From Streptococcus hyovaginalis DSM 12219 (GTDB lineage Bacteria; Bacillota; Bacilli; Lactobacillales; Streptococcaceae): a stretch of 64,000 nt of DNA. Within the stretch, counting starts at the first letter, position 1; each line of letters begins with the position of its first letter. Below the pieces are notes generated by a model. That model had not been told where the DNA came from. It worked only from the letters and a program-made list of their open reading frames with translations, and did not search any database. Shown here piece after piece: positions 49,551 to 58,967 of the stretch. The stretch is from NCBI RefSeq assembly GCF_000420785.1, contig NZ_ATVP01000006.1:1-64000 (forward strand). Reading direction: 5' to 3'. Position numbers and translations under genes: made by a program.

Positions 49551-50597
49551 ATGACAATTCATAAAACCAGTCTCCAAACATCCCAGGGAGAAATCAGCGT
49601 ATTGACACTTCAAAACAACAACGGGACACGCGCTACGGTAACTAATCTTGGTGCCAGCTTACTAGAACTTTGGGTATCAGACTCGAGCGGCCATTATCAT
49701 GATGTGGTATTGGGCTTTAACGATATTGAAGCCTACCTGACCAATACCGATACCTATTTTGGAGCTACCGTTGGTCGAAATGCAAACCGAACAGAAAAAG
49801 GACAGATCACCTTAAATGGGCAAGTTTATCAATTGCCTCAAAATGAAGGTGAAAAGAATCTCCACAGTGGTCCTGATGGTTATCAGCTCAGGATATGGCA
49901 GGTTGAACAAATCGATGACCACAACAATCGTCTGATTTTCAAGTTGCATAGCCCAGATGGGGACCAAGGTTTTCCTGGTAACCTCGATATGACGGCTACC
50001 TATACCTTAAGCGAGGATGATCAGCTCACCATTTCCTATCAAGGTAAAGCCGACCAAGATACGATTTTCAACCCGACCAATCACACTTACTTCAACCTTA
50101 ACGGCCATAATGCTGGTCACATTGAAGACCATCAATTACAGATCAATGCGGATTATATGGTTCCTATCAATGAGGATGCTATCCCTCTTGGGGAAAAACG
50201 AGCAGTTGCGGATAGTCCTTTTGATTTTAGGCAAATCAAAACCATTGGCCAAGATATTCATTCCCAAGATCATCAAATTCAAGTTGCCAATGGCTATGAT
50301 CACACCTGGCTAAAGAAAGACACCACTACTGATGTGCCGATTGTTACGTTAATCGGTAACCAAACCGGTATCACTCTGACCCTTTCAAGCAACCTACCGG
50401 GTGTCCAGGTCTATACCGGTAACTTTATCAAAGACCAAAAAGGCAAAGAAGATACCCTCTATCAAGCACGAACAGGAGTTGCATTGGAGACTCAGTATGT
50501 CCCAAATGCTATCAATATGACTGTATTTGAGAAGCCAATTTTGAAAAAAGGCCAAACCAAAACCTACACGACAAACTTTAAGTTTTCTACTCTTTAG
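49551..50597 (+). CDS. galM: Aldose 1-epimerase (mutarotase)
   Basis: 348 aa. GRNANRTEKGQ, the catalytic His in NPTNHTYFNLNGH, YDHTW, and catalytic Glu in TGVALETQYVPNAI. Interconverts alpha and beta anomers of glucose or galactose. RBS GAGGT. No gal operon is adjacent, so it is probably a stand-alone CcpA-controlled gene. Confidence 0.95.
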   Translation: MTIHKTSLQTSQGEISVLTLQNNNGTRATVTNLGASLLELWVSDSSGHYHDVVLGFNDIEAYLTNTDTYFGATVGRNANRTEKGQITLNGQVYQLPQNEGEKNLHSGPDGYQLRIWQVEQIDDHNNRLIFKLHSPDGDQGFPGNLDMTATYTLSEDDQLTISYQGKADQDTIFNPTNHTYFNLNGHNAGHIEDHQLQINADYMVPINEDAIPLGEKRAVADSPFDFRQIKTIGQDIHSQDHQIQVANGYDHTWLKKDTTTDVPIVTLIGNQTGITLTLSSNLPGVQVYTGNFIKDQKGKEDTLYQARTGVALETQYVPNAINMTVFEKPILKKGQTKTYTTNFKFSTL

Positions 50598-50895
50598 CCT
50601 AAAGCTAGTGGTAAAAAGGCTGATGATTTTAAAAGAGATCTTCACCGCGCTCTTAACTTTAACAAGAGAATTGATAAAAGCTTTAACTATCAAAGCAGTA
50701 TATGCCTCATGATACGATCGCTCATTTATAGCTGAGACTTGAGTCCAGCTTTTTTATTTGTAGCTGATAAGCCAGTCACTCCTCCTCTATAGGACATCTA
50801 TCTCATTTGCCCATCCACGTGAGGCAAACACCCATTCCTTCTATGTAACTTCCTATTGCAAATACCAACATAGTGGCAAATTTTGACGTAACAAA

Positions 50896-50920
50896 AAGTG
50901 GTTGACCTAATCAACCACTT
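50896..50920 (-). terminator. Terminator of gabD
   Basis: Perfect 10-bp stem AAGTGGTTGA/TCAACCACTT followed by T-rich sequence on the minus strand. The remaining gap 50598-50895 shows no gene. Confidence 0.8.
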
Positions 50921-50933
50921 CGTCTTTTTGTGT

Positions 50934-52307
50934 TTATTTTGGTGTGTAAACCAAGTGTTCGTTTAAGAAGGTGGTAAAACCAAGTTCGCTAAGCTCACGA
51001 CCATAGCCAGAGTTTTTAATGCCCCCAAATGGGAGTTCTGGAAGAGTTGCCCAACCAGAATTGATAAAGCTCATACCTGTTTCAACTTGAACTGCCACAC
51101 ATTCTGCATGCTCTTGGCTACTTGAAAAGACGGTTCCACCAAGTCCATAACTAGAATCATTAGCCAATTCAATAGCTTCTTCATCACTATCCACCTTGTA
51201 GATAGAGGCTACTGGACCAAAGATTTCTTGATTGTAGATTGGGTTTTCCTTAGTGATATTAGTCAAAACCGTTGGCATGACAAAGTTGCCAGGATGGTCA
51301 ATAGGTTCATTACCGTAAGCGACTGTTGCTCCATTATCGACTGCTAATTGGATTTGTTTTAGAACATCCTCTTTAGCACTAGCGGAAGACAATGGTGCTA
51401 GAGTGGTTGCTTCATCCATTGGATCTCCCCACTTAGCTGTCTTAAAGGTCTCCACAACCATATCCACAAATTTATCATAATTAGCTTGACCAACAACAAT
51501 AAAGCGTTTAGATGAGGTACATACTTGCCCCGCATTATAAAGACGAGCAAAGAAAATGATCTCTTTCAAGGCTTCAAAGTCAGCGTCCTCGAGGATAAGG
51601 AAGGCGTCATTCCCACCCAGTTCAAGTGATGATTTTTTGAGGTTACGACCTGCCACCTCAGCTACAGAGGCACCACCACGTTCAGAACCTGTCAAACAAA
51701 CACCTGCGACACGTTTGTCTGCAATAATGACATTGACTTGATCGTAGGAAACAAAGAGATTTTTGAAACTACCTTCTGGAGCACCAGCCTCACGGACAAG
51801 GTCTTCAAAAGCTTGCGCCGAAGTCGGGCAATTTGAAGCGTGCTTCAAGACCATTGGATTGCCACCGATGAAGTTTGGCGCAAACACGCGCATGATTTGA
51901 TAGAATGGAAAATTCCAAGGCTCAACAGCTAAAATCACACCTGTTGACTGCTTAAGATAATAAGCATCTCCAGTATCTGTTTCTAGTGGCACAGGTTTTA
52001 GGAAATCATCCGCCTTATTAGCATAGTAATCCGCAATATCAGCACAGAGATCGACTTCTCCCAGTGCTTCTGTAAAGAGCTTACCCATATCCTTAGTCAT
52101 GGCTTCAGCATACTTATCACGATCTCTTCGGAGCAATTCTGCCACCTTATGCAGTTGCGTTTTACGTGCCTCTAAGTCATTATCACGACGCCAAGCTTTG
52201 TACAGTTGATGTCCTGTTTCCAGAGCATTTTCCACATCAGCATCAGATGCATTATCGTACTCTTTTAAAACGTCATTTGTGTAGGGATAAATGGTTTTAT
52301 ATGCCAT
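50934..52307 (-). CDS. gabD: NAD(P)-dependent aldehyde dehydrogenase, succinate-semialdehyde type
   Basis: 457 aa. Catalytic Cys in NAGQVCTSSKRFIV, general-base Glu in KKSSLELGGNDAF, EPWNFPFYQIMR and IFGPVASIYKV motifs. Short-form SSADH typical of streptococci and lactobacilli. Oxidises succinate semialdehyde or related aldehydes. RBS AGGAGGAAGATTGTT. A cre-like site is upstream. Physiological aldehyde not certain. Confidence 0.88.
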   Translation of the reverse strand: MAYKTIYPYTNDVLKEYDNASDADVENALETGHQLYKAWRRDNDLEARKTQLHKVAELLRRDRDKYAEAMTKDMGKLFTEALGEVDLCADIADYYANKADDFLKPVPLETDTGDAYYLKQSTGVILAVEPWNFPFYQIMRVFAPNFIGGNPMVLKHASNCPTSAQAFEDLVREAGAPEGSFKNLFVSYDQVNVIIADKRVAGVCLTGSERGGASVAEVAGRNLKKSSLELGGNDAFLILEDADFEALKEIIFFARLYNAGQVCTSSKRFIVVGQANYDKFVDMVVETFKTAKWGDPMDEATTLAPLSSASAKEDVLKQIQLAVDNGATVAYGNEPIDHPGNFVMPTVLTNITKENPIYNQEIFGPVASIYKVDSDEEAIELANDSSYGLGGTVFSSSQEHAECVAVQVETGMSFINSGWATLPELPFGGIKNSGYGRELSELGFTTFLNEHLVYTPK

Positions 52308-52350
52308 AACAATCTTCCTCCTTCATTATTACTAACTATTATAAGACTAA

Positions 52351-52366
52351 TAGAAAGCGTTTGCAA
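52351..52366 (-). promoter_or_regulatory. cre-like site upstream of gabD
   Basis: TAGAAAGCGTTTGCAA is two bases off the 16-base cre consensus and lies 44 bases before the coding start. Confidence 0.5.
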
Positions 52367-52464
52367 GTTAAAGGTGGCTTACTAGGTCAGTTAGTTTATA
52401 GAATGGCCTCTTGCAAACTCACACATCTCTATCATGACTTGGTGATTTTGCTCTTTTTTTAAAA

Positions 52465-53811
52465 CTATTCAGCGTCAAGCCTTGAAATGGATGCTGCAAA
52501 CTGAGGCAAGTAATCACGATGAGCTAGCAGCATCTCCTGTAAGAGAGCTTCTGTTTGGTTATCATGCGGAATCAAGGGATTGAGCATAAAAGCTTGTAAG
52601 GCAGTATGGTAGTCACCCGACATGGCCGCTTCTACAGTCACCAACTCCATTTGTTTCATCTGTTGCAAGTAGCCTTTAACAAACTCTGGTACTTTTGGTG
52701 TCGCGAGTGGCAGGGCGCCTTGTGAGGTGATAAGGGAGGAGACTTCAACCACACAGTTTTCAGGCAAGAATGGTATAACGCCGTGATTTACTGTGGAAAC
52801 GGTCAATTCTTGATGGGTGTCATTAAAAATAGCCACAATAATTTGACAAGCAATATCACTGTAATATGCGCCACCTCTTTGTTCCAATTGCTTCGGCTTC
52901 TCTTTTAAGTTTGGATCTTTATAACGGTCAAAAAGCTCTTTCTCCACTTTTTTGACAACAGCCGATCGGACATGTCCTTCCTGATATTGCTGGATAGCAT
53001 CAGCCAACATCTCCTTTTCCACAAAATAATAGCGATGATAGTCGCAAGGTAGCAAATGGAGTGAACGCAAAAAGCTAATAGGATAGTCCAGGTCCGTAAT
53101 GTTTTTAACAACATCTGGATCCTCTGCCTTTAAATCACCATAAAAGCGTTCAATCACCTCATCCGTACGATTATGCCCCTTCTTATCCCAAACTTCATGA
53201 AAATGAAAATGGTTCAATCCCACATGACGCAAGGTAATGTCACTGTCCCTTAAACCAAGTGTTTTGGCAGCAGCCTTATGTTGACCAATAGGAATATTGC
53301 ACAGGCCAATAGTCTTTGCCCATCCCAAGCGGTTGATCAAGGCCTCTGTGACCATGCCAGCAGGATTTGTAAAATTAATTAGCCAGGCATCTGGGCACAG
53401 CCGTTTCATATCATCAACAATCGGTTTATATGCTTCAATGGTGCGAAAGGCTTTAAAAATACCGCCAGCACCATTGGTTTCTTTCCCTAATACCCCATGC
53501 GAAAGAGGGATTGTCTCGTCAAGATACCTAGCACCCAAACCACCCACACGAAATTGTGACGTGACAAAATCCGCATCTCTTAAAGCTTCTTGACGGTCTA
53601 ACGTCGCCTTGATCGTCCAATCTAGCCCAGCTTTTGTTACCATACGCTGAGCTAAAGCAACAACTATCTCCAGTTTTTCTTGACCTTCTGGAATATCGAC
53701 AAACCACCATTCTGAGATGGGCAATTCTTTTGAACGAAGGATCATTCCTTCTACTAATTCTGGCGTGTAACTCGATCCACCACCTATTGTAACCAGTTTT
53801 ACGGTTTTCAT
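52465..53811 (-). CDS. 6-phospho-beta-glucosidase, GH4 (NAD-dependent)
   Basis: 448 aa from ATG 53811, which is five bases after AGGAGG; a GTG two codons earlier lies in the RBS and is rejected. NAD-binding VTIGGGSSYTPELVEG, metal-site Cys in GLCNIPIGQHK, and HFHFHEVWDK, YYSDIA. GH4 enzymes use NAD+ and Mn2+ in a redox elimination mechanism on phospho-glucosides. Together with the GH1 enzyme at 47.6 kb this locus has two unrelated phospho-glucosidases. Confidence 0.93.
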   Translation of the reverse strand: MKTVKLVTIGGGSSYTPELVEGMILRSKELPISEWWFVDIPEGQEKLEIVVALAQRMVTKAGLDWTIKATLDRQEALRDADFVTSQFRVGGLGARYLDETIPLSHGVLGKETNGAGGIFKAFRTIEAYKPIVDDMKRLCPDAWLINFTNPAGMVTEALINRLGWAKTIGLCNIPIGQHKAAAKTLGLRDSDITLRHVGLNHFHFHEVWDKKGHNRTDEVIERFYGDLKAEDPDVVKNITDLDYPISFLRSLHLLPCDYHRYYFVEKEMLADAIQQYQEGHVRSAVVKKVEKELFDRYKDPNLKEKPKQLEQRGGAYYSDIACQIIVAIFNDTHQELTVSTVNHGVIPFLPENCVVEVSSLITSQGALPLATPKVPEFVKGYLQQMKQMELVTVEAAMSGDYHTALQAFMLNPLIPHDNQTEALLQEMLLAHRDYLPQFAASISRLDAE

Positions 53812-53910
53812 AAACACCTCCTGTATCCGCTTACTTTTTACTATAAGTATACCAAAAGAGGTTGCCCATCCCCTAATGAACTTTTTCCGCTTTAAAAAGG
53901 AAAAAAGAAA

Positions 53911-54289
53911 ATCTTCAGCTCAAAACTGAAGACTCAAAACGTAGACAAACCACATTTGGGAAAATTAAAGTTAGTAGCTCTGCAGAAACAAGCGAGCGAA
54001 GTCAGTCCTAAACCGAGACTTTCCGCTGTGATGAAAATGCTTGAAACGTTGACGTTTCAGGTGTTCGGAGTATTTCGGTCTAAAAAGGTCTGGGAGACCT
54101 TTTTAGGTTGTCGTATGGAAACAAGAAAGCGACAAAAGGCTCAAGAGATATTGGAGGGAAGGCAAACTTCCCTTATCTGCTACCTCCAATAGTCACTCTC
54201 CCGACTATTGGATCTGTCCGACATCACCTTAGAAAAGTCTGAAAAGGACTTTGTCTACAAACTCAATCTTCAGCTCAAAACTGAAGACT
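53911..54289 (-). repeat. Structured intergenic repeat, copy A, with 24-bp flanking direct repeats
   Basis: A 24-bp sequence (hairpin CTTCAG..CTGAAG) occurs at 53911-53934 and 54266-54289. The left copy with its T-run is a good smpB terminator. The interior 53941-54258 ends in inverted GTAGACAAA/TTTGTCTAC and has hairpins CCTAAAAAGGTC/GACCTTTTTAG, GAAACGT/ACGTTTC and CCAATAGTC/GACTATTGG. No convincing gene is present. Homologous in blocks to 13690-14007. Confidence 0.7.
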
Positions 54290-54305
54290 TTTAAACGAAA
54301 TGGTA

Positions 54306-54776
54306 TTACCGTTGATTCATGCTTTTCATGACACGCTTGATGTCACGGTCTTGTTCGCGGCGCTTGATGCTTTCGCGTTTGTCATAATCGTGTTTCCCTT
54401 TGGCTAGTCCCAGTAGGATTTTAGCAAAGCCATTTTTGAGGTAAACCTTCAAGGGAACTAGTGTCATACCACTACCTTTTAACTCATTGGCAAGGCGGTC
54501 GATTTCACGTTTTTTGAGCAAAAGCTTGCGTGTGCGTTCGGGGTCCTGATTCCAGATATTTCCTTGCTCAAAGGGGGCAATATGAACGTTAACCAACCAG
54601 GCTTCCCCATTTTTGATTTGGGCAAAACCATCTTTGAGTTGAATCCTGGCAGCACGAACCGATTTGATTTCAGTTCCTGTCAAGACAATTCCTGCTTCAA
54701 TCGTATCGACAATAGTATAATCATGTCTTGCCTTCTTATTTTGGGCTAAGACATTGGAGTCTGTACCTTTTGACAT
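54306..54776 (-). CDS. smpB: SsrA-binding protein
   Basis: 156 aa. [27 protein letters not shown] at the N-terminus and a basic C-terminal tail (KRRDQD..-like [19 protein letters not shown]). Binds tmRNA and directs it to stalled ribosomes. Nine bases after rnr, the conserved secG-rnr-smpB order. Confidence 0.98.
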   Translation of the reverse strand: MSKGTDSNVLAQNKKARHDYTIVDTIEAGIVLTGTEIKSVRAARIQLKDGFAQIKNGEAWLVNVHIAPFEQGNIWNQDPERTRKLLLKKREIDRLANELKGSGMTLVPLKVYLKNGFAKILLGLAKGKHDYDKRESIKRREQDRDIKRVMKSMNQR

Positions 54777-54785
54777 GGAATCCTC

Positions 54786-57149
54786 CTATTTACGTTTTTT
54801 AGATGCTTGCGACTTCTTAGCCGCTTTCTTATAAAAAGGGTTCTTATCTTTTCTGCCTTTGTTAGACTGACTGCCTTTGTTACCAGATTTGGATTTTTCA
54901 CCACGATAAGAACCTTTACCTACCTTATCATCTAATTCTCGACGATCCTTATCAAATCGGCGACTACGTCCTCGTTCTTGGCGGTCTGATTTAGCAACTT
55001 TTTCAACGACATCATAGTCACTTGGCAAGTATTCAAAGTCAATATCGCCCGTTTCCTTATCAGCACGCGTTAGCTTGATACGGATTGGTTGACCAACCTT
55101 GAAGACCTTGCCTGATTTTTCCCCTTGAAGAGACATGGTACGCTCGTTATAGTTATAAAACTCAGGTAGAGTGGTCACATGTATCAACCCTTCAATGGTA
55201 TTTGGCAACTCTACAAAGAGGCCGAATTTGACCACAGAAGCGACAACACCTTCAAACTCTTCACCCACATACTCTTCCATGTACTCAGCTTTCTTCATGG
55301 CTTCTACCACGCGCTCGGCATCAATGGCACGACGTTCCAATTGTGAGGATGATGTAGCTAGTTCTGGAACAACACTAGCAAAATGGTCTTGCCTTTCAGC
55401 TGTGGCACCCTTAGCGTACTCACGAATCATGCGATGAACTAAGAGGTCAGGGTAACGCCGAATCGGACTGGTAAAGTGTGTGTAGAACTCGGCAGCTAAG
55501 CCATAATGACCATGATTATGCTCTGAATAGCGTGCCTGCTGCATAGATCGCAACAACATCATGCTAAGAACTTCTGAACCAGGTTGCCCTTCTATTTTTG
55601 CCATAAAATCCTGTAAGGCAGATTGGGTGATTTTAGAAGCTGTCCCTTGAATTTGAACCCCAAAGACACTAGCATAATCAATGAATTTTTGTAATTTTTC
55701 AACCTTAGGCTCTTCGTGAATGCGGTAGATAAAAGGCAAGTCTTTGCGAGCAAAATGCTCCGCCACACATTCATTGGCTGCTAGCATAAAGGACTCAATC
55801 ATCCGCTCAGCAATGCCACGTTCACGAACGACGATATCGACAGGTAGCCCCTTATCATTAACGATAATTTTAGCTTCTGACGTGTCAAAATTAAGGGCAC
55901 CACGACGCACACGCATGTCCTCTAAAATCTTGTGAAGAGCTGCCATATCCTGTACTGAATCCACAATAGACTTGTACTTGTCTAAAATCTCCTGATTGCC
56001 AGCCAGCATCTCATTGACATCGCTGTAGGTCATACGATAAGTCGTATTAATAACAGATTGGCAGATTTGATAATCAACCACTTTCCCTTGCGGATTGATT
56101 TCCATGATAGCCGATTGGGTCAAACGGTCAACATTGGGATTGAGGGAACAAATCCCGTTAGACAAGCGTTCTGGCAACATTGGCACTACACGATCTGTCA
56201 CGTAAACTGATGTCCCGCGGGTAACAGCTTCGCGGTTAAGAGCAGAGCCTTCTGTCACATAGTAGGAAACATCTGCGATATGCACACCGAGTTCAAAGTT
56301 TCCGTTTTCTAAACGTTTGATGTGCACGGCATCATCCAAGTCCTTGGCATCAGCCCCGTCGATAGTAAACGTAATTTCCTGACGGAGGTCCACACGACCC
56401 ACCAAGTCCTTGGCACTTGGCGCATCTGGTACGGCATTGGCTTCTGCTATAACATCTTCTGGAAATTCTGACACGATATCCATGGATTCCAAGACCTCAA
56501 GAACGTCAATGCCAACATCTCCTTGATGGCCAACAATATCACGAACATGACCAACGAAATAATCGTGACCACGAGTTGGATACTTCTCAATCTCGACCTT
56601 AATAATCTCAGTTCCATCAAGTAGCACAGGCTCCTTTTTGATGTAGATTTTCTGTTGAATCTTCTGATTTTTAGAGGTCATGTAGCCCGCATATTTGGGC
56701 TTCGCATCATCTAAGACAAACTTACCCACCACGGTTTTCAGGGCATGATCAACAATCTTGACCACACGGGCTTCAGCCGCTGTCCCCTTAAGGCGATCAG
56801 CTGGCTTCTTGATGACTACTTCTACTGTATCTCCGTCAATGGCATGCCCCACATCATTACGTCCGATAAACATGTCATCTTCATTTTCATCAACAAACAG
56901 AAAGCCAAACCCTGCCTTATTGGCACGAAAAATCCCTTGAACAGTGATTTGCTCTTTCTTTTCTTGTGGTTTTCGGAGCGAGATCATGCCATCGTCATTA
57001 AAACGAAGCTCTCGCTTACTTTCCATTTTGGAAATTTCTTTAATCAGAAGTGGGAATTTCTTAGCACCTGCCATATCTAAGCTGGCTGCTAAGTCATTAA
57101 TATTTGACTTCCCATGCTCCTCTAAATACTGTAAAATCTTTTCTTTCAT
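54786..57149 (-). CDS. rnr: Ribonuclease R
   Basis: 787 aa. N-terminal winged helix, cold-shock domains, RNB catalytic core with TIDGADAKDLDDAVH (acidic metal ligands), S1 domain (VGEEFEGVVASVVKFGLFVELPN) and a Lys/Arg/Ser-rich tail from about 715. Processive 3'-5' exonuclease degrading structured RNA, including trans-translation targets, and co-transcribed with smpB. Confidence 0.97.
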   Translation of the reverse strand: MKEKILQYLEEHGKSNINDLAASLDMAGAKKFPLLIKEISKMESKRELRFNDDGMISLRKPQEKKEQITVQGIFRANKAGFGFLFVDENEDDMFIGRNDVGHAIDGDTVEVVIKKPADRLKGTAAEARVVKIVDHALKTVVGKFVLDDAKPKYAGYMTSKNQKIQQKIYIKKEPVLLDGTEIIKVEIEKYPTRGHDYFVGHVRDIVGHQGDVGIDVLEVLESMDIVSEFPEDVIAEANAVPDAPSAKDLVGRVDLRQEITFTIDGADAKDLDDAVHIKRLENGNFELGVHIADVSYYVTEGSALNREAVTRGTSVYVTDRVVPMLPERLSNGICSLNPNVDRLTQSAIMEINPQGKVVDYQICQSVINTTYRMTYSDVNEMLAGNQEILDKYKSIVDSVQDMAALHKILEDMRVRRGALNFDTSEAKIIVNDKGLPVDIVVRERGIAERMIESFMLAANECVAEHFARKDLPFIYRIHEEPKVEKLQKFIDYASVFGVQIQGTASKITQSALQDFMAKIEGQPGSEVLSMMLLRSMQQARYSEHNHGHYGLAAEFYTHFTSPIRRYPDLLVHRMIREYAKGATAERQDHFASVVPELATSSSQLERRAIDAERVVEAMKKAEYMEEYVGEEFEGVVASVVKFGLFVELPNTIEGLIHVTTLPEFYNYNERTMSLQGEKSGKVFKVGQPIRIKLTRADKETGDIDFEYLPSDYDVVEKVAKSDRQERGRSRRFDKDRRELDDKVGKGSYRGEKSKSGNKGSQSNKGRKDKNPFYKKAAKKSQASKKRK

Positions 57150-57229
57150 AGTTTCCTTAATTTATAAATTGATACATTGTCAGTTTGTTGACGATTTAAA
57201 AAAGAGCCTGACGATTGTCACGGCCCACT

Positions 57230-57466
57230 TTAACGACTTGATAATAAAACAAGTAAAAATGCAATTAATAGCCAAAAGAAGACAAGAACACCTGTGAAGC
57301 GTTGCATAAAGGCCTCAAAACCTCGAGCTTTTGTTCGTTCAAACAGGGCTTCTGAACCACCACTATCAAATACATTGCTCCCCGGATTCTTTTGTGGTTG
57401 CATGAAAATGGCAATCACCAAAATAACGGATATCACTAAGAGTGCTGTCAAAAGCAAGTTATACAT
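57230..57466 (-). CDS. secG: Protein-export membrane protein SecG
   Basis: 78 aa, two transmembrane helices (LLTALLVISVILVIAIFM and GVLVFFWLLIAFLLVLL) around the conserved NPGSNVFDSGGSEALF loop. Component of SecYEG. Upstream of rnr. Confidence 0.95.
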   Translation of the reverse strand: MYNLLLTALLVISVILVIAIFMQPQKNPGSNVFDSGGSEALFERTKARGFEAFMQRFTGVLVFFWLLIAFLLVLLSSR

Positions 57467-57510
57467 CTGTTTCCTCCAATACTGTCCTTACAAGATTACC
57501 ATATTTTCCT

Positions 57511-57657
57511 TTAAGATTCAAGGTGTAAGGTCACTTTCCGTTCTTTTGGACAGTATTTAGGGACCTTTATTTTTTCTGGATGTGTGATCTTATTTTTACT
57601 GGTCAAATAGTTCTTACTGCCACATTCACTACATTTTAAATTAATCTTAATGCGCAC
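57511..57657 (-). CDS. rpmG: 50S ribosomal protein L33, three-cysteine form
   Basis: 48 aa from a GTG start with [30 protein letters not shown], then [15 protein letters not shown]. CxxC plus one further Cys suggests partial loss of the zinc ribbon, as in the streptococcal paralogue next to secG. GTG abuts the stop codon of the pmrA pseudogene. Confidence 0.93.
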   Translation of the reverse strand: MRIKINLKCSECGSKNYLTSKNKITHPEKIKVPKYCPKERKVTLHLES

Positions 57658-58870
57658 TTAAATTTCCTTTTTCCTGAGATAATGCCTAAAATTAATAAGG
57701 CTCCATATAAAATTAAAAAAGACAATGGCACTAGTCACATAAAACACCGACTGATAGCCTATTCCTGCAGCGACTGCTGAACCAACAAAGGGCCCTATGA
57801 CCTGTCCAAAATTGGTAAACATCTGGTTATAGGCAAACACCCGCGATATGCCTACTTTTGGGGTTAATCGTGTCAAAAGGGCATTGACACTAGCATTAGC
57901 GCTCCCGTTCCAAAACCAAAGAGAAAGCGCCAAATGCCAAGCTCCAGACTGGTTTCAGACCTGGCTAGGAAAAGATAAATGACCCCACAATAAAGCAAAG
58001 CTAGTAAAATCAGGCGATGATTTCCCATACGATCCCCCATTTTCCCGAGACGTGAGCTGGAAATCATACTAGAAAAGCCCATGGCTGAAACGATAGCACC
58101 TGATACAAACATCAAATTCTCTGTCTGACCCAAATGTCTAATATATAAGGTCAAGATTGGGGAAACCGATTGGGCAGAGATCTGAATGATCATACTGGTT
58201 ACAAACAAGTCTATGAGCATCTGCCTGTCCTTAATCCGATCAAATAGCTCCTTTGTTGAGCAGGTATCTATTTTAGCAACCGGTCGAAAATCTTCTTCGA
58301 TCATAAACGGAGTCAGGATCGAAACGATCAGCAAAAGAAAGCCTACCAACAAGAAAACATTGCGGATACCGATCATTTCTGCAACAAAGCCACCAAACAA
58401 AGGTCCTATCAAACTACCGCCGATCACCCCTGTTGCTAAAGTGCCTAAGGCGTAACCTGTTTTGTCCTGAGGAACCTGTGACGCAATGAGGGCATTGGAA
58501 TTAGGAATGTAGCCCGCAAAGATACCATTTAAGAGGCGTAATGCCAAAAGCCAAAAAAACATTGGGGACAAAGGCTAAACCACCCATGGTTAGGGTCATG
58601 ACAAAGCTGGCCCGTATCATCATAGGCTTTCTCCCATAGCGGTCGGCTAGCCTTCCCCACATGGGTGCAAATATTCCCGAAGCTAAGGCTGATAAGAAAA
58701 TCGCCAAACCAGAGTAAAGCTCAACCAAACCAGCTCGTGTCCCCAGCTGTTCAACGTAGAGAGGCATGAAGGGCATAACAAGCGAAAAGCTTGCTCCAGT
58801 AAGAAAAACTACCGAACCAAGCTATCTTGAGATTCTTTTTCCAATCAATTTCTATAGGAATCGGCATCAT
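57658..58870 (-). pseudogene. pmrA: MFS multidrug transporter PmrA, three frameshifts
   Basis: Fragments join to a normal PmrA: DWKKNLKIAWFGSF | LTGASFSLVMPFMPLYVEQLG...PNVF | WLLALRLLNGIFAGY...GTGAL | SVNALLTRLTPKVG...RKKEI. The shifts lie near 58805 (extra T in a TTTT run), 58553-58559 (extra T in a T7 run) and 57895-57910. Its place between rpmG and mutM/coaE is the usual pmrA locus. Three lesions make sequencing error an unlikely sole cause. Confidence 0.88.
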
Positions 58871-58967
58871 CTTCTTTCTAGTGTCACAATGCTCACTATT
58901 ATACCACATTTAACCATAAAAAACGATTCTCCTGACATTCTTCTCACGATTTTAAACTCCCCGTTTA

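Noticed and set aside
53956-54192. 78-aa open frame inside repeat A
   Set aside because: Overlaps the palindromes, low-quality composition and no RBS; better explained as structured repeat.
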